Positions 25,391-37,034 of a stretch of 64,000 nucleotides of DNA are shown in pieces. Location: the NCBI RefSeq assembly GCF_014885015.1, contig NZ_JABMIJ010000008.1, positions 124,001 through 188,000 on the forward strand, read 5' to 3'. The position numbers and the translations under genes were made by a program. The notes under the pieces are model-generated. The model was not told where the DNA came from. It did not search any database and worked only from the letters and a program-made list of their open reading frames with translations. The DNA comes from Spirabiliibacterium falconis (GTDB lineage Bacteria; Pseudomonadota; Gammaproteobacteria; Enterobacterales; Pasteurellaceae). The first letter of the stretch is position 1. Every line of letters starts with the position of its first letter.

Positions 25391-27598
25391 ATGGGTACTT
25401 TGGTTGATTTTGCAACAATAGATGCACTTTTAAACGGGAAACATTCCGATCCTTTTTCTGTCCTTGGTATGCACGAAACTGATAACGGCATTGAAATCCG
25501 CGTGCTCATGCCAGATGCCTCTAGCGTTACCATTATTGATAAAGAAAGCCAAACCGACATTGTGGACATGGAGCGGTTGCACGACGATGGCTTTTTTGCT
25601 GTCATTATTCCAAAACGCCATGATTTTTTTGCCTATCAACTCAATGTACATTGGGGGCATGAAAGCCAATTAGTGGAAGATCCTTACCGTTTTCGCCCAC
25701 TGTTATCCGATCTGGATAACTGGTTGCTCGCCGAAGGCACACACTATCGCCCCTATGAAAAACTCGGTGCACATTTCACTGAAATAGATGGCGTCGCTGG
25801 AGTAAACTTTATTTTATGGGCACCTAATGCGAAACGGGTGTCTGTGGTGGGCGATTTTAACTTTTGGGATGGACGACGTCATCCGATGCGTTTTCATCCA
25901 GAAAATGGATTATGGGAAATTTTTATTCCCAAAGTAGCACTTGGTGAGCTGTATAAATATGAATTATTAGATGCAAACGATAATATTCGCCTAAAAGCCG
26001 ATCCGTTTGCATTTGCTTCTCAATTACGTCCCGATACCGCATCGCAAGTAAGTGCGTTGCCTGACATTGTTCCGATGACGGAAAAACGTAAAAAAACGAA
26101 TGCCTTTGATGCGCCAGTATCCATTTATGAAGTGCATTTGGGTTCATGGCGACGCAATCTGGAAAACAATTTTTGGCTCAATTATGATCAGCTTGCTGAC
26201 GAGCTGATTCCCTATGTTAAAGAAATGGGCTTCACCCACATTGAACTGATGCCAATTAATGAGTTTCCATTTGATGGCTCATGGGGTTACCAGCCATTAG
26301 GGCTTTATTCTCCAACTAGCCGTTTTGGCTCGCCGCAGCAATTATTACACTTTATTCAACGTGCACACGATGAAGGCATTAATGTGATTTTAGATTGGGT
26401 GCCAGGGCATTTCCCAAGCGATACCCATGGGCTTGCTTATTTTGACGGAACCGCACTTTATGAACATGCCGATCCTCGCGAAGGGTATCATCAAGATTGG
26501 AACACGCTAATTTATAACTATGGACGCAATGAAGTGAAAAACTTCCTCGCGGGCAACGGGCTTTATTGGCTTGAGCGTTTTGGATTAGACGGTTTACGAG
26601 TCGATGCTGTCGCATCAATGATTTATCGTGATTATTCACGCAAAGAGGGTGAATGGATTCCTAATCAATATGGCGGTCGTGAAAACATTGAAGCCATCGA
26701 GTTTTTAAAACATACCAACTATGTCATTGGCAATGAAATGGAGGGTGCAGCAACGATTGCGGAAGAATCCACATCATTCCCAGGCATCACAAACCCGCCA
26801 GAAATGGGAGGGTTAGGCTTTCATTATAAATGGAATATGGGCTGGATGAATGACACTCTTTCCTATATGAAATTGGATCCGATTTATCGTCAATATCACC
26901 ACGATAAACTCACCTTTGGTATGTTATATAACTACACTGAGAACTTTATCCTGCCGCTTTCTCATGATGAAGTGGTGCATGGAAAAGGTTCATTACTTGA
27001 TAAAATGCCAGGTGATGCGTGGCAAAAATTCGCCAACTTACGTGCTTATTATGGCTATATGTGGGGGCATCCTGGCAAAAAATTGCTGTTTATGGGTAAT
27101 GAATTTGCGCAAGGCCGTGAGTGGAATTATCAAGAAAGTTTGGATTGGTTCTTGCTTGATGAAGCCCATGGCGGCACATGGCACAAAGGCGTACAAAATT
27201 TAGTGAAAGATTTAAATCATCTTTATCAAGCCACACCTGCCCTTTATCAGCTCGACTTTGATCCAGAGGGATTTGAATGGCTTGTCGTTGATGATGCACA
27301 AAATTCCGTATTTGCGTTTGCCCGCCGTGACCGAGATGGCAACGAAGTGGTTGTGATCAGCAACTTCACGCCTGTACCACGCGAAAATTATCGCATTGGT
27401 GTTCGCCAAGCTGGGGAATATCTTGAAGTGCTCAATACGGATTCCAGCTATTACAGTGGCTCTAATATGGGTAATTTGGGCGTATGCCGCACCGAAGACG
27501 TGGAAAGCCATGGTAAGGCCTACTCATTGAATTTAACTATTCCACCGTTAGCAACCATTTATCTGCAACGGGAAGATATAACCGAAACTGAAGCCTAA
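25391..27598 (+). CDS. glgB: 1,4-alpha-glucan branching enzyme
   Basis: Forms alpha-1,6 branches in glycogen; 735 residues, close to the H. influenzae length. I take ATG 25391 (GGAG 6 bases upstream); an adjacent ATG at 25388 and a GTG at 25379 are in frame. Domains: N-terminal GlgB-N (~1-110), CBM48 with '[23 protein letters not shown]' (~130), then the GH13 barrel with '[16 protein letters not shown]' (nucleophile Asp, ~400), 'AEESTSFPG' (acid Glu, ~455) and '[12 protein letters not shown]' (~520). First gene of glgBXCAP. Confidence 0.96.
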   Translation: MGTLVDFATIDALLNGKHSDPFSVLGMHETDNGIEIRVLMPDASSVTIIDKESQTDIVDMERLHDDGFFAVIIPKRHDFFAYQLNVHWGHESQLVEDPYRFRPLLSDLDNWLLAEGTHYRPYEKLGAHFTEIDGVAGVNFILWAPNAKRVSVVGDFNFWDGRRHPMRFHPENGLWEIFIPKVALGELYKYELLDANDNIRLKADPFAFASQLRPDTASQVSALPDIVPMTEKRKKTNAFDAPVSIYEVHLGSWRRNLENNFWLNYDQLADELIPYVKEMGFTHIELMPINEFPFDGSWGYQPLGLYSPTSRFGSPQQLLHFIQRAHDEGINVILDWVPGHFPSDTHGLAYFDGTALYEHADPREGYHQDWNTLIYNYGRNEVKNFLAGNGLYWLERFGLDGLRVDAVASMIYRDYSRKEGEWIPNQYGGRENIEAIEFLKHTNYVIGNEMEGAATIAEESTSFPGITNPPEMGGLGFHYKWNMGWMNDTLSYMKLDPIYRQYHHDKLTFGMLYNYTENFILPLSHDEVVHGKGSLLDKMPGDAWQKFANLRAYYGYMWGHPGKKLLFMGNEFAQGREWNYQESLDWFLLDEAHGGTWHKGVQNLVKDLNHLYQATPALYQLDFDPEGFEWLVVDDAQNSVFAFARRDRDGNEVVVISNFTPVPRENYRIGVRQAGEYLEVLNTDSSYYSGSNMGNLGVCRTEDVESHGKAYSLNLTIPPLATIYLQREDITETEA

Positions 27599-27617
27599 AT
27601 ACATTGGAGTGTTGTCG

Positions 27618-29597
27618 ATGATTGGGCGTGTAAAAACAGGTGTGAGTTCGCCGCTAGGGGCATCACACCAAGTAATTGATGGCATTGAAGGTATTAATTT
27701 TGCGCTTTTTTCGGCGCATGCAACCTTGGTGGAATTATGCCTATTTTCGCGTAGTGGACGTGAGCATCGTTTTCGTATGCAACGCAATGAAAATGCCATT
27801 TGGACCGTTTTTTTAGTGGGAATGCAAAGTGCGGTGCATTATGGCTTTCGTGTTCATGGCAATAGCGACAAAGCACAAGGTCTGTATTTCAATCCACAAA
27901 AAGTACTACTCGATCCATACGCCAAAGCAGTATCACATAAACCGCACTTTGATGATAGCACGCTACCATTATTTGATTTCAGCAACGATCTCGACAACAG
28001 CGCAGTCGCACCGAAAGGCATTGTGGTGCAGGATGAGTTTGATTGGCAAGACGACCAGCATCCAAACATTCCGTGGGCAGACAGCATTATCTATGAAGTG
28101 CATGTAAAAGGGTTTAGCCAGCTCAATGAGTGCATTCCAGAGCGGTTGCGCGGTACTTACGCAGGTCTTGCGCACCCTGTGTCGGTCAATTATTTGAAAA
28201 ATTTAGGCATAACCGCACTTGAGCTTATGCCCGTGGCATTTCATGCTGATGAATGGCATCTGCAACGTAAAGGTTTACGTAATTATTGGGGTTATAACAC
28301 GCTTGCACCAATGGCGGTGGAAAGCGACTATGCCAGCCAAAAACACGAGGCGGCACCATTGCGTGAATTTAAACAGATGGTAAAAACCCTACACCAAGCA
28401 GGGATTGAGGTTATTTTAGATGTGGTATTCAACCACACTGCGGACTCCGACGCACACCAGCCAACCTTAAGTTTACGCGGGATTGATAATAAACATTACT
28501 ATTGGCTAGACGAACAAGGTAACTATCACAATTGGACGGGCTGCGGCAATGTGCTCAACATCAGCCAGCCGAATGTGCGCCAGTGGGTACTCGATTGTTT
28601 GCGTTTTTGGGTTGCAGAGTGCCATGTGGACGGTTTTCGTTTTGACTTGGCAACCGTGCTCGGGCGTGAACCGCACTTTAATCGTGACGCTGAGATTTTT
28701 GCCTTGATTGCTAATGATCCTATTTTACGTGATAAAAAATTCATCGCTGAGCCGTGGGATATTGGCTGGGGTGGTTATCAAGTGGGCAACTTCCCAGCTT
28801 ATTTTGCCGAATGGAATGACCGTTTTCGAGATGATATGCGTGCCTTTTGGTTGCACTATCGTGGCACGATGGGCGCATTCGCACAACGTTTTTGTGCCTC
28901 CAGTGATCTTTTCCAAAATGCGAGCAAATCCCCCTATACCAGCATTAACTATATTTGCTCCCATGACGGCTACACCGCCCACGATTTGGTTACGTTTGAG
29001 CAAAAATATAATTGGGACAACGGCGAAGAAAATCGCGATGGGCACAGCGATAATATCAATAATAATTTTGGCTATGAAGGCGAATGTGATGATGTGCAAA
29101 TTATGCAGAAACGCCAAGCGGCACTGCGTGGTATGTTGGCAACCGCACTTTTAGCTCATGGCACGCCGATGTTGTTATCGGGCGATGAAATGGGGCATAG
29201 CCAAAAGGGCAATAATAACGCCTATTGCCAAGACAACGCCACCACTTGGCTGAATTGGCAAAAAATAGACACCGCACTTTTGGATTATACGCGCGCATTG
29301 ATCGCGCTGCGCAAACGCATTTTTTCACTGAAGCAGTCACATTGGTGGGATGAGCACAATGTGACGTGGTGGGATTGCGCCGCACAGCCCATGAGTATTC
29401 ATGCGTGGGAGGATAGTCATTCAATTGGTTTCCAAATTGAACTGGACAACCAATGGTTACTTTTAATTAACCGCACTTATGAGTCACAAACATATACCTT
29501 ACCTGAAGGACAATGGCAAAGTGCGGTTGGTGAGGTAGAGATAGTCGGGCGGAGTGTAACAGTACCGCAAGCTGGCGTTTATGTGTTAACTCGGTAA
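27618..29597 (+). CDS. glgX: Glycogen debranching enzyme
   Basis: GH13 isoamylase-type enzyme that removes short side chains left by glycogen phosphorylase; 659 residues, matching the H. influenzae protein. ATG 27618 is 8 bases after GGAG; upstream in-frame GTG/TTG codons overlap that ribosome site. An N-terminal CBM48 domain is followed by the barrel with 'VEVILDVVFNHTADSD'-like motif I (~265), 'VDGFRFDLATVLGR' (nucleophile, ~340), 'KFIAEPWDIGWGGYQVG' (acid Glu, ~375) and 'YICSHDGYTAHD' (~445). Lies 19 bases after glgB. Confidence 0.95.
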   Translation: MIGRVKTGVSSPLGASHQVIDGIEGINFALFSAHATLVELCLFSRSGREHRFRMQRNENAIWTVFLVGMQSAVHYGFRVHGNSDKAQGLYFNPQKVLLDPYAKAVSHKPHFDDSTLPLFDFSNDLDNSAVAPKGIVVQDEFDWQDDQHPNIPWADSIIYEVHVKGFSQLNECIPERLRGTYAGLAHPVSVNYLKNLGITALELMPVAFHADEWHLQRKGLRNYWGYNTLAPMAVESDYASQKHEAAPLREFKQMVKTLHQAGIEVILDVVFNHTADSDAHQPTLSLRGIDNKHYYWLDEQGNYHNWTGCGNVLNISQPNVRQWVLDCLRFWVAECHVDGFRFDLATVLGREPHFNRDAEIFALIANDPILRDKKFIAEPWDIGWGGYQVGNFPAYFAEWNDRFRDDMRAFWLHYRGTMGAFAQRFCASSDLFQNASKSPYTSINYICSHDGYTAHDLVTFEQKYNWDNGEENRDGHSDNINNNFGYEGECDDVQIMQKRQAALRGMLATALLAHGTPMLLSGDEMGHSQKGNNNAYCQDNATTWLNWQKIDTALLDYTRALIALRKRIFSLKQSHWWDEHNVTWWDCAAQPMSIHAWEDSHSIGFQIELDNQWLLLINRTYESQTYTLPEGQWQSAVGEVEIVGRSVTVPQAGVYVLTR

Positions 29598-29653
29598 ATC
29601 AAGTTGTATTACCGCGCAACGTTTTAATAATAGCATTTAACGAGGAAAAAATT

Positions 29654-30946
29654 ATGGACGAGATTTTGAAAAAATCACCAAGTATGTTACGCATTACAGA
29701 AGATACTTTGGTGTTAATTTTGGCAGGGGGCAGAGGCTCACGTTTATACGAATTAACCGATAAGCGTGCAAAACCTGCGGTATATTTTGGTGGATCTTGT
29801 CGAATTATTGATTTTGCCCTGTCGAACTGTATTAACTCCAATTTAAACCGTATTGGGGTCGTTACGCAGTATATGGCACATTCTTTATTGCGCCATTTGC
29901 AACATAGCTGGTCATTCTTACCACGTGAACGCAATGAATTTGTGGATATGTTGCCTGCGCGTCAACAATTAGACGACAGCACATGGTATCGTGGCACAGC
30001 GGATGCGGTGTATCAAAACTGCGATATTATGAAAAATCATTATCGTCCAAAATATGTGTTAGTGCTTGCAGGTGACCACATTTACAAAATGAACTATGCA
30101 CAAATGTTGCTTGATCATGTCTCTAGCGGTGCGAAATGTACCGTAGGCTGTATTGAGGTAGAGAAAGAAAAAGCCACTGAGTTTGGTGTAATGGCGGTTA
30201 ATGAAAATCTACAAGTAACGGATTTTATTGAAAAACCTGCCAATCCACCAACAATGAAAGGCAAACCAGACACCTCGTTGGCCTCTATGGGCATTTATGT
30301 GTTTGATGCCGATTATCTCTACGATATTTTAGAACGTGAATTTGTCAAACCTGAATCAAGCCACGATTTCGGCAAAGACATCATTCCCCAATCACTCAAA
30401 GAAGGCGTGCTCTATGCCCATCCATTTAGCCGCTCTTGTATGGGACGCAACCCAGAAGGTGAAATTTACTGGCGCGATGTGGGTACACTGGACGCATTTT
30501 GGGAAGCCAATATCGATTTGGTTACAGAAAACCCACAATTAGATATTTTCGATCAACGTTGGCCAATTCGCTCAACACCAAAACAAACATTCCCATCGAA
30601 ATTTTTCTACAAACATTTGCGTAAAGCACGCGCGTTAGATAATTCTATCGTGGCGGGTGGCTGTATCATTAACGATGCGGTTATCAGCAATTCTGTTTTA
30701 TTTGATAATGTTGTGGCAAATGAAGGGTCACAAGTTGAATATTCTGTGATTTTACCTGAAGTGACGATTGGAAAAAATGTTGTGATCAAGCGCGCGATTA
30801 TTGACCGCCACTGTGAAATTCCAGAAGGTATGGAAATCGGTGTTGATCTCAAGTTAGATGCCGAACGCTTCCGCGTCAGCAAAGGTGGCGTAGTGTTAGT
30901 TACGGATCGTATGCTAAAAAAACTAAAAGAAAATACTGAAAAATAA
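29654..30946 (+). CDS. glgC: Glucose-1-phosphate adenylyltransferase
   Basis: ADP-glucose pyrophosphorylase, the committed step of bacterial glycogen synthesis; 430 residues. The N-terminal nucleotidyltransferase domain has 'LVLILAGGRGSRLYELTDKR' (~17-36), allosteric/substrate residues 'AKPAVYFGGSCRIIDFALSN' (~37-56) and 'FVDMLPARQQLD...WYRGTADAVYQN' (~95-125). A C-terminal left-handed beta helix follows. GAGGAAAAAATT precedes the ATG. It is followed by a USS hairpin before glgA. Confidence 0.96.
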   Translation: MDEILKKSPSMLRITEDTLVLILAGGRGSRLYELTDKRAKPAVYFGGSCRIIDFALSNCINSNLNRIGVVTQYMAHSLLRHLQHSWSFLPRERNEFVDMLPARQQLDDSTWYRGTADAVYQNCDIMKNHYRPKYVLVLAGDHIYKMNYAQMLLDHVSSGAKCTVGCIEVEKEKATEFGVMAVNENLQVTDFIEKPANPPTMKGKPDTSLASMGIYVFDADYLYDILEREFVKPESSHDFGKDIIPQSLKEGVLYAHPFSRSCMGRNPEGEIYWRDVGTLDAFWEANIDLVTENPQLDIFDQRWPIRSTPKQTFPSKFFYKHLRKARALDNSIVAGGCIINDAVISNSVLFDNVVANEGSQVEYSVILPEVTIGKNVVIKRAIIDRHCEIPEGMEIGVDLKLDAERFRVSKGGVVLVTDRMLKKLKENTEK

Positions 30947-30951
30947 CTGAT

Positions 30952-30992
30952 AAAAAACCGCACTTTGATGTAAACACAAAGTGCGGTTTTTC
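30952..30992 (+). terminator. USS-pair hairpin inside the glg operon (glgC-glgA)
   Basis: Stem AAAAACCGCACTTTG / CAAAGTGCGGTTTTT (15 bp) with a 9-base loop and flanking A and T runs, 5 bases after the glgC stop and 24 before glgA. It has the form of an intrinsic terminator, so it should reduce or stop transcription into glgA-glgP. Confidence 0.85.
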
Positions 30993-31015
30993 ATGACTAA
31001 AAACTAGGATAGATT

Positions 31016-32452
31016 ATGAGAATTTTACACGTTTGTTCGGAGTTATACCCCCTGCTCAAAACCGGTGGGCTTGCTGATGTAACGGGGGCATTGCCATTTG
31101 CACAACAGCAAAATGGCGATGATGTACGAGTACTAATGCCAGCCTATCCTGCCGTTGTTGGCGGACTACCGCCATCATCAGAGGTTGGCACATTTGCCAC
31201 GTTTGCAGGCTGGGTCACATTACGTTATACCGATTACAATGGACTAGGGATTTACTTAATCGACGCACCGCACTTATATCAACGTGAAGGCAATCCATAT
31301 CACGATCAGTGGTATAACGATTATCCTGATAATTACAAACGTTTTGCTCTATTGGGCTGGTTCGGTGCCGAGCTAGGTGCTGGACTAGATAGTTGGTGGA
31401 AAGCAGATGTTGTGCACGCCCATGACTGGCATGCGGGTATGGCGTGTGCCTACCTCGCTGCGAAAGGTCGTCCTGCCAAATCGGTATTTACCATTCACAA
31501 TCTCGCCTATCAAGGTATGTTTTCTTTTCATCATATGTATGAAATTGGTTTACCCCTTGAGATGTTCAATGTCAATGGTGTGGAACTCAATGGGCAAATT
31601 TCATATCTCAAAGCGGGGCTCTATTATGCCGATCATGTAACAGCCGTCAGCCCAACCTATGCGCATGAAATCACTACACCAGAGTATGCCTATGGGCTGG
31701 AAGGGTTACTGTCAACGTTAATGTATGAGGGGCGTTTAAGTGGCGTGCTCAATGGTGTGGACTACAATATTTGGAACCCTGCTCTCGACAATGCTCTGCC
31801 TGCCAATTATCAACTTGGCAACATGAAAGGCAAAACAGCGTGTAAACTTGCCCTACAACGTGCGTTTAATTTACCAGAAAATAAAGATGCCCAAGTGTTT
31901 GTGATGGTGACCCGCTTAACCGCACAAAAAGGGGTGGATATGCTGCTTGAAGCTCTTCCACAGGTGCTGAATGAAAATATGCAATTTATTTTACTCGGAT
32001 CGGGTGATCACTATTTTGAAGAAGCATTTTGTCAGCTACGTCATAATTTCCCCGATCAAATTGGGGTAGAAATCGGTTATAACGAACAACTGTCTCACCT
32101 AGTAATTGCAGGTGGTGATGTTATTTTAGTGCCGAGTCGCTTTGAGCCTTGTGGATTAACACAACTTTATGGGTTAAAATATGGCACCTTGCCGTTAGTA
32201 AGAGCAACGGGCGGGCTTGCGGATACAGTCGTTGCCAGCCACAAGGACAGTATTAAACAACGAACAGCCACAGGATTCGTATTTGAACATGCCAATGCAC
32301 AAGGATTAATTTGGGCATTTGAGCAAGCACAAAACTTATGGCGTGCTAAACCGCAATGGTACAAAGTTCGTATTGATGCAATGGAAGCTGATTTCAGTTG
32401 GCGAATTGCCGCTGAAAAATACGCCGCAATTTATCACAATTTATTTAATTAA
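31016..32452 (+). CDS. glgA: Glycogen synthase
   Basis: ADP-glucose-dependent GT5 glycosyltransferase that elongates alpha-1,4-glucan; 478 residues. The ADP-glucose-binding '[15 protein letters not shown]' is at residues ~14-28, '[17 protein letters not shown]' at ~132-148 and the C-terminal '[35 protein letters not shown]' at ~370-405, including the catalytic Glu. Start follows TAGGAT. Because of the upstream hairpin it may have its own promoter, although only 24 bases are free outside the stem. Confidence 0.96.
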   Translation: MRILHVCSELYPLLKTGGLADVTGALPFAQQQNGDDVRVLMPAYPAVVGGLPPSSEVGTFATFAGWVTLRYTDYNGLGIYLIDAPHLYQREGNPYHDQWYNDYPDNYKRFALLGWFGAELGAGLDSWWKADVVHAHDWHAGMACAYLAAKGRPAKSVFTIHNLAYQGMFSFHHMYEIGLPLEMFNVNGVELNGQISYLKAGLYYADHVTAVSPTYAHEITTPEYAYGLEGLLSTLMYEGRLSGVLNGVDYNIWNPALDNALPANYQLGNMKGKTACKLALQRAFNLPENKDAQVFVMVTRLTAQKGVDMLLEALPQVLNENMQFILLGSGDHYFEEAFCQLRHNFPDQIGVEIGYNEQLSHLVIAGGDVILVPSRFEPCGLTQLYGLKYGTLPLVRATGGLADTVVASHKDSIKQRTATGFVFEHANAQGLIWAFEQAQNLWRAKPQWYKVRIDAMEADFSWRIAAEKYAAIYHNLFN

Positions 32453-32486
32453 TGACATTAACACTCATCAAAAGGAAGTTAATCCA

Positions 32487-34928
32487 ATGATTAATCCAAT
32501 TATACACCCAACTCCGCAAGACAGTGTTGACGGTGTGAAGAACTCTATTGTTTATAAATTAATCTATTCAATCGGACGTGACCCAAGTGTTGCAAGCCAA
32601 CGTGACTGGCTCAACGCAACTCTATTAGCGGTTCGTGATTTAGTATCTGACGGCTGGCTAAAAACACAACGTGCAACCCAATCCCAAGGCTGTCGTCGTG
32701 TGTATTATCTCTCTATGGAGTTTTTAATGGGCCGTACGTTATCTAATGCGATGATGGCCGTTGGTGTGTATGACACTGTGCGTGAAGCATTAGAAGAGTT
32801 AGGGCTCGATGTTGAAGAAATTATCGAAAAAGAAGTTGACCCAGGTTTAGGTAACGGTGGGCTTGGTCGCTTAGCTGCATGCTTTTTGGACTCTATCGCC
32901 ACCTTAAATTTACCTGGTATGGGATACGGTATTCGTTATGAATACGGTATGTTCCGCCAAGAAATCGTGGACAGCCAACAAGTTGAACGTCCAGATGCGT
33001 GGCTTGAAAAAGGTGTGCCTTGGGAGTTTGTACGTCCAACCAAACGCTATATTGTTGAATTTGGCGGACACATTGAATGCGAAACTCAAGACGGCAAATG
33101 TAATTGGGTGGATACCACACAAATCACCGCACTTGGCTATGATCAAATCATTCCAGGTTATGAAACTGAAATGTCAAATAGCTTGCGTTTGTGGTCTGCT
33201 AACGCTGGAGATGTGTTCGACTTAAATAAATTTAATCGTGGTGATTATTTCGCCGCAATGGAACAACAAAACAGCTCTGAGAATGTCTCTCGTGTGCTTT
33301 ATCCTGATGACTCTACTTATGCAGGACGTGAATTACGTTTACGCCAAGAGTACTTTTTAGTCTCTGCTTCATTACAAGATATTTTGCACCGCCATTACTG
33401 GGAATACAAAACGTATGATAATCTCGCAGAGAAAGTATCAATCCACTTAAATGATACTCACCCTGTGCTCGCCATTCCTGAATTAATGCGGCTTTTAATT
33501 GATAAAGAAGGCTTTACATGGGAAAGCGCATGGGAAGTCACTCAAAAAGTATTCTCTTATACTAATCATACTTTAATGGGTGAAGCACTTGAAACGTGGC
33601 CTGTGGATATGATGGGGGCCATTTTGCCACGTCATTTGAAATTGATTTTAGAAATCAATGAAAAATTCCTAGACAGCATCAAAGAACATACAGCCAAAGA
33701 TCCTGATTTAATTCGCCGTGTATCACTCATTGATGAAAATGACGGACGCAAAGTGCGGATGGCATGGCTTGCCGTAGTTGCCTCACACAAAATTAATGGT
33801 GTTGCGAAATTGCACTCAGACTTGATGGTTAAATCCATCTTTGCTGATTTTGCCAAAATCTACCCTGAGCGTTTTTGCAATATGACCAACGGCATCACGC
33901 CACGTCGCTGGATTGGTGTTGCAAACCCTGATCTATCGGCGGTGTTTGATCAATATATTGGGCGAGCTTGGCGTAAAGATTTAAGCCACTTAGAAGAGCT
34001 TAAACAATACGCTGATTTTCCAAAATTTATGCAAGAAGTGCGTGATGTGAAAAAGGCCAATAAAGTGAAATTGGCAAACTACATCGCACATAATCTTAAC
34101 ATTGTCGTTAATCCTGACTCGCTTTTTGATGTACAAATCAAACGTATTCACGAATATAAACGGCAATATTTAAATCTACTGCATATTATTGCACGCTATA
34201 ATGCGATTTTGCGCAATCCTGAAAAAGATTGGACACCACGCGTGTTCATCATTGCAGGAAAAGCAGCATCAGCATACTATGCGGCGAAACAAATTATTCG
34301 CTTAATCAATGATGTTGCGAAAGTGATTAATAATGATATGCGTGTACATGACAAACTCAAACTGGTATTCATTCCGAACTACAGCGTGAGTCTAGCGCAG
34401 CTCATTATTCCTGCCGCCGATGTATCGGAGCAAATCTCATTAGCAGGGACAGAAGCCTCTGGCACCAGTAATATGAAATTTGCCCTCAATGGCGCATTGA
34501 CAATTGGAACACTAGACGGCGCAAATGTTGAAATCTTACAAAATGTAGGGGAAGATAATATTTTCATCTTTGGTAACACCGTCGAGCAAGTAGAAGAATT
34601 GCGTCGCAATGGTTATAACCCAGCACAATATTATGAAAATGATCCAGAGCTGCGTGAAGCCATTCAGCAAGTGACTAGTGGTTTCTTCAACCCTGAAGAA
34701 CCAGGCCGTTATCAGTCTTTCTCACCATTTAGTGATTTCTATCAAGCGTTTGCGGATTTCCGTAGTTATGTGGATACGCAAGCAAAAATTGATGAACTCT
34801 ACCGTGACCAAGATGTATGGGTTTCCAAGGCAATTCAGAACATTGTGAATATGAGTTATTTCTCATCAGACCGCACGATTCAAGAATATGCTGATCAAAT
34901 CTGGCACTTAAAACCAGTGAAACTCTAA
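32487..34928 (+). CDS. glgP: Glycogen phosphorylase
   Basis: PLP-dependent GT35 enzyme releasing glucose-1-phosphate from glycogen; 813 residues from ATG 32487 (AAAGGAAG upstream). The larger open frame extends back into glgA and is not real. N-terminal landmarks are '[20 protein letters not shown]' and '[19 protein letters not shown]'. The PLP lysine lies in '[14 protein letters not shown]' (~660), preceded by '[15 protein letters not shown]'-type residues (~550). It ends the cluster, so synthesis, branching, debranching and breakdown genes are colinear. Confidence 0.96.
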   Translation: MINPIIHPTPQDSVDGVKNSIVYKLIYSIGRDPSVASQRDWLNATLLAVRDLVSDGWLKTQRATQSQGCRRVYYLSMEFLMGRTLSNAMMAVGVYDTVREALEELGLDVEEIIEKEVDPGLGNGGLGRLAACFLDSIATLNLPGMGYGIRYEYGMFRQEIVDSQQVERPDAWLEKGVPWEFVRPTKRYIVEFGGHIECETQDGKCNWVDTTQITALGYDQIIPGYETEMSNSLRLWSANAGDVFDLNKFNRGDYFAAMEQQNSSENVSRVLYPDDSTYAGRELRLRQEYFLVSASLQDILHRHYWEYKTYDNLAEKVSIHLNDTHPVLAIPELMRLLIDKEGFTWESAWEVTQKVFSYTNHTLMGEALETWPVDMMGAILPRHLKLILEINEKFLDSIKEHTAKDPDLIRRVSLIDENDGRKVRMAWLAVVASHKINGVAKLHSDLMVKSIFADFAKIYPERFCNMTNGITPRRWIGVANPDLSAVFDQYIGRAWRKDLSHLEELKQYADFPKFMQEVRDVKKANKVKLANYIAHNLNIVVNPDSLFDVQIKRIHEYKRQYLNLLHIIARYNAILRNPEKDWTPRVFIIAGKAASAYYAAKQIIRLINDVAKVINNDMRVHDKLKLVFIPNYSVSLAQLIIPAADVSEQISLAGTEASGTSNMKFALNGALTIGTLDGANVEILQNVGEDNIFIFGNTVEQVEELRRNGYNPAQYYENDPELREAIQQVTSGFFNPEEPGRYQSFSPFSDFYQAFADFRSYVDTQAKIDELYRDQDVWVSKAIQNIVNMSYFSSDRTIQEYADQIWHLKPVKL

Positions 34929-34941
34929 ACCGCACTTTATA

Positions 34942-34969
34942 AAAAAGGGAGCCTCTATGTTCCCTTTTT
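34942..34969 (+). terminator. Terminator of glgP
   Basis: Stem AAAAAGGGA / TCCCTTTTT with a 10-base loop, 14 bases after the glgP stop. Confidence 0.85.
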
Positions 34970-34996
34970 CATATGCTCAAGTGCAAATCGTAATGA

Positions 34997-35022
34997 AAAA
35001 GGTGCTATAAATAGCACCTTTT
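34997..35022. terminator. Bidirectional terminator between glgP and crp
   Basis: Perfect 12-bp stem AAAAGGTGCTAT / ATAGCACCTTTT with a 2-base loop between convergent genes. On the minus strand it is followed by TTTTTC, fitting termination of crp. Confidence 0.9.
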
Positions 35023-35047
35023 CAACGATTGTACCGCACTTTTAGAT

Positions 35048-35701
35048 TTAACGCGTGCCATACACAACGATGGTTTTACCGTGAGCTGAGATAAGATTTT
35101 GATCTTCTAGCATTTTCAAAATACGCCCCACTGTTTCACGTGAACAACCAACGATTTGCCCAATTTCTTGGCGAGTTATCTTAATTTGCATGCCATCTGG
35201 ATGCGTCATCGCCTCTGGCATTTTAGCCAAATTTAATAAGGTTTGTGCAATGCGCCCTGTAACATCTAAAAAAGCAAGATTCATAACCTGACGTGAGGTA
35301 TACTGCAAACGATGCGCAAGCTGAGTTGAGAGATACATTAATACTTCAGGGTTGACTTGAATAAGCTGGCGGAATTTTTTATACGAAATTTCTGCCACTT
35401 CACATGGCGTTTTTGCCCGTACCCACGCTGTACGTTCACTTTCTTGCTCAAACAAACCAATCTCTCCCACAAAATCACCTTGGTTGAGATATGATAAAAT
35501 CATCTCTTTGCCATCTTCATCCTTAATCGAAACCGCAACCGAGCCTTTGATCAAATAATATAACGTTTCTGCTTTTTCACCCGCATGGATGAGCGTGCTT
35601 TTAGACGGATATTTATGAATATGGCAGTGGGATAAAAACCAATCTAGCGTTGGATCGGTGGTGCTGGATTGTTGTTTTTGGGCTGTTGGTTGCTCTTGCA
35701 T
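35048..35701 (-). CDS. crp: cAMP receptor protein
   Basis: Global cAMP-dependent regulator of carbon use and, in this family, natural competence together with Sxy. 217 residues, with a slightly divergent N-terminus rich in Gln/Ser before '[23 protein letters not shown]'. The cAMP pocket is '[24 protein letters not shown]' (~78-101) and the recognition helix is '[24 protein letters not shown]' (~175-198), nearly identical to E. coli CRP, so E. coli-type CRP sites are expected. Gene order crp-yheU-slmA-dut-coaBC is shared with H. influenzae. Confidence 0.97.
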   Translation of the reverse strand: MQEQPTAQKQQSSTTDPTLDWFLSHCHIHKYPSKSTLIHAGEKAETLYYLIKGSVAVSIKDEDGKEMILSYLNQGDFVGEIGLFEQESERTAWVRAKTPCEVAEISYKKFRQLIQVNPEVLMYLSTQLAHRLQYTSRQVMNLAFLDVTGRIAQTLLNLAKMPEAMTHPDGMQIKITRQEIGQIVGCSRETVGRILKMLEDQNLISAHGKTIVVYGTR

Positions 35702-35738
35702 AAATACCTCTATAAGTTTACTGCACTTTCTTCAAGCA

Positions 35739-35957
35739 CTATTGCCCAAAGGAAGATTTCTCTTTTATGTCTAACGACTGGTGTAGCTCTGACCAAACCA
35801 ACACCACTTTACCTTGCTCCAACTGACGACGCAGGCGCGCGGTTTTTTCTGTTAAACTCAATTCTCGCAGACCATAATCTGTGCCCTCACGCAGAACAAT
35901 GCTTTCTAATACATTGTCAAGGGTCTGTGAATTTAACGATTGCCACGGTATTATCAT
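35739..35957 (-). CDS. yheU: YheU family protein (UPF0270)
   Basis: Small protein of unknown function, 72 residues, UPF0270 family, beginning with the characteristic 'MIIPWQSLNSQTLDNVLESIVLREGTDYG'-type sequence and 'VVLVWSELHQSLDI' later. It lies between slmA and crp, 37 bases upstream of crp, as in H. influenzae (HI0956). No domain with a known role can be seen. Confidence 0.9.
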   Translation of the reverse strand: MIIPWQSLNSQTLDNVLESIVLREGTDYGLRELSLTEKTARLRRQLEQGKVVLVWSELHQSLDIKEKSSFGQ

Positions 35958-35964
35958 ACTACCC

Positions 35965-36567
35965 CTATTTTAGCAAGGACGCAAACAGTGGCCATTGCTG
36001 TTCAAAATCGCTATAAGGATTGCGGCGAAAATTCGTGCGCACATAACGCAAAAATTGCCCTTCACAAAAAGTTACAAGATGAGCGGCAATAAGTTTTTCG
36101 TCAATCGCAAATGCTTTTCCATTGCGCAAACGTTGCATCTGCAAAATATTATTAAATTGTAGCTCAAGACTATCAAAAAACTTCACAACACGCTGCTTTA
36201 ATTCAGGATCTTCAAACATCAAGGCATGTCCGCTCAGTACGCGCGTCATTCCTGGGTTTTTGCGTGCAAAATCAAGGATTAATTGCATAATATTATGCAC
36301 TCGGGTAACGGTATCTGTATCCGTTTTGAGCGACATACGAATGCGGTAAAGCAAATTTTCTTCAATCAAATCAATCAACGCAGAAAACATCGCCCTTTTA
36401 CTGCTGTAATAACGATAAAGTGCGGCTTCAGATACCCCTACCTCTTGCGCAAGTCGGGCAGTAGTAATCCGTGCCATTCCCTGCTCTGAATGCAATAGGT
36501 GCGCTAATACCGTCAATACTTGTTTTTTACGTTCTTTAATAGGGCGTTTATCCAACGGCTTTTTCAT
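35965..36567 (-). CDS. slmA: Nucleoid occlusion factor SlmA
   Basis: TetR-family DNA-binding protein (200 residues) that blocks Z-ring assembly over the nucleoid. The helix-turn-helix '[30 protein letters not shown]' lies at ~32-61; the rest is the helical FtsZ-interacting domain ([19 protein letters not shown]). It begins 2 bases after the dut stop and ends 8 bases before yheU, so it sits inside the coaBC-dut-slmA-yheU transcription unit. Confidence 0.95.
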   Translation of the reverse strand: MKKPLDKRPIKERKKQVLTVLAHLLHSEQGMARITTARLAQEVGVSEAALYRYYSSKRAMFSALIDLIEENLLYRIRMSLKTDTDTVTRVHNIMQLILDFARKNPGMTRVLSGHALMFEDPELKQRVVKFFDSLELQFNNILQMQRLRNGKAFAIDEKLIAAHLVTFCEGQFLRYVRTNFRRNPYSDFEQQWPLFASLLK

Positions 36568-36569
36568 AT

Positions 36570-37028
36570 TTATTGCTTACCTGAATGCCCAAATCCGCCC
36601 GCACCACGCTCACTTTGTTCAAAGTCATCCACAATATTAAATTGTGCTTGCACAACAGGTACAAAAACCAACTGCGCAATCCGATCACCCACCTCAACGG
36701 TAAAAGGCTCTTGCCCACGATTCCATAGCGAAACCATTAATGGACCTTGATAGTCAGAATCAATCAACCCCACCAAATTACCCAACACAATGCCATTTTT
36801 ATGCCCTAATCCTGAACGCGGTAAAATCACCGCCGCTAGATTTGGATCTGCCACATGTACCGCAATGCCCGTTGCAATTAATTGTGTTTCACCTGGTTGA
36901 AGGGTCAATGGTGCCTCAATCATTGCACGCAAATCTAGCCCTGCCGAGCCCGATGTCGCATACGCAGGCAACGGAAATGTTTGCCCAATACGTTGGTCTA
37001 AAATTTTAACATCAATTTTTTTCATCAT
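36570..37028 (-). CDS. dut: dUTP diphosphatase
   Basis: Trimeric dUTPase that hydrolyses dUTP to dUMP; 152 residues. All five motifs are present: 'GSAGLDLRA' (I), '[10 protein letters not shown]' (II), '[11 protein letters not shown]' (III), '[11 protein letters not shown]' (IV) and C-terminal '[10 protein letters not shown]' (V). Two adjacent ATG codons are possible starts; the first matches E. coli ([10 protein letters not shown]). It lies 6 bases after coaBC and 2 before slmA. Confidence 0.97.
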   Translation of the reverse strand: MMKKIDVKILDQRIGQTFPLPAYATSGSAGLDLRAMIEAPLTLQPGETQLIATGIAVHVADPNLAAVILPRSGLGHKNGIVLGNLVGLIDSDYQGPLMVSLWNRGQEPFTVEVGDRIAQLVFVPVVQAQFNIVDDFEQSERGAGGFGHSGKQ

Positions 37029-37034
37029 TCTCTC

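Noticed and set aside
32319-32486. N-terminal extension of GlgP overlapping glgA
   Set aside because: Extension is out-of-frame glgA sequence; ATG 32487 has a good ribosome site and the family N-terminus.
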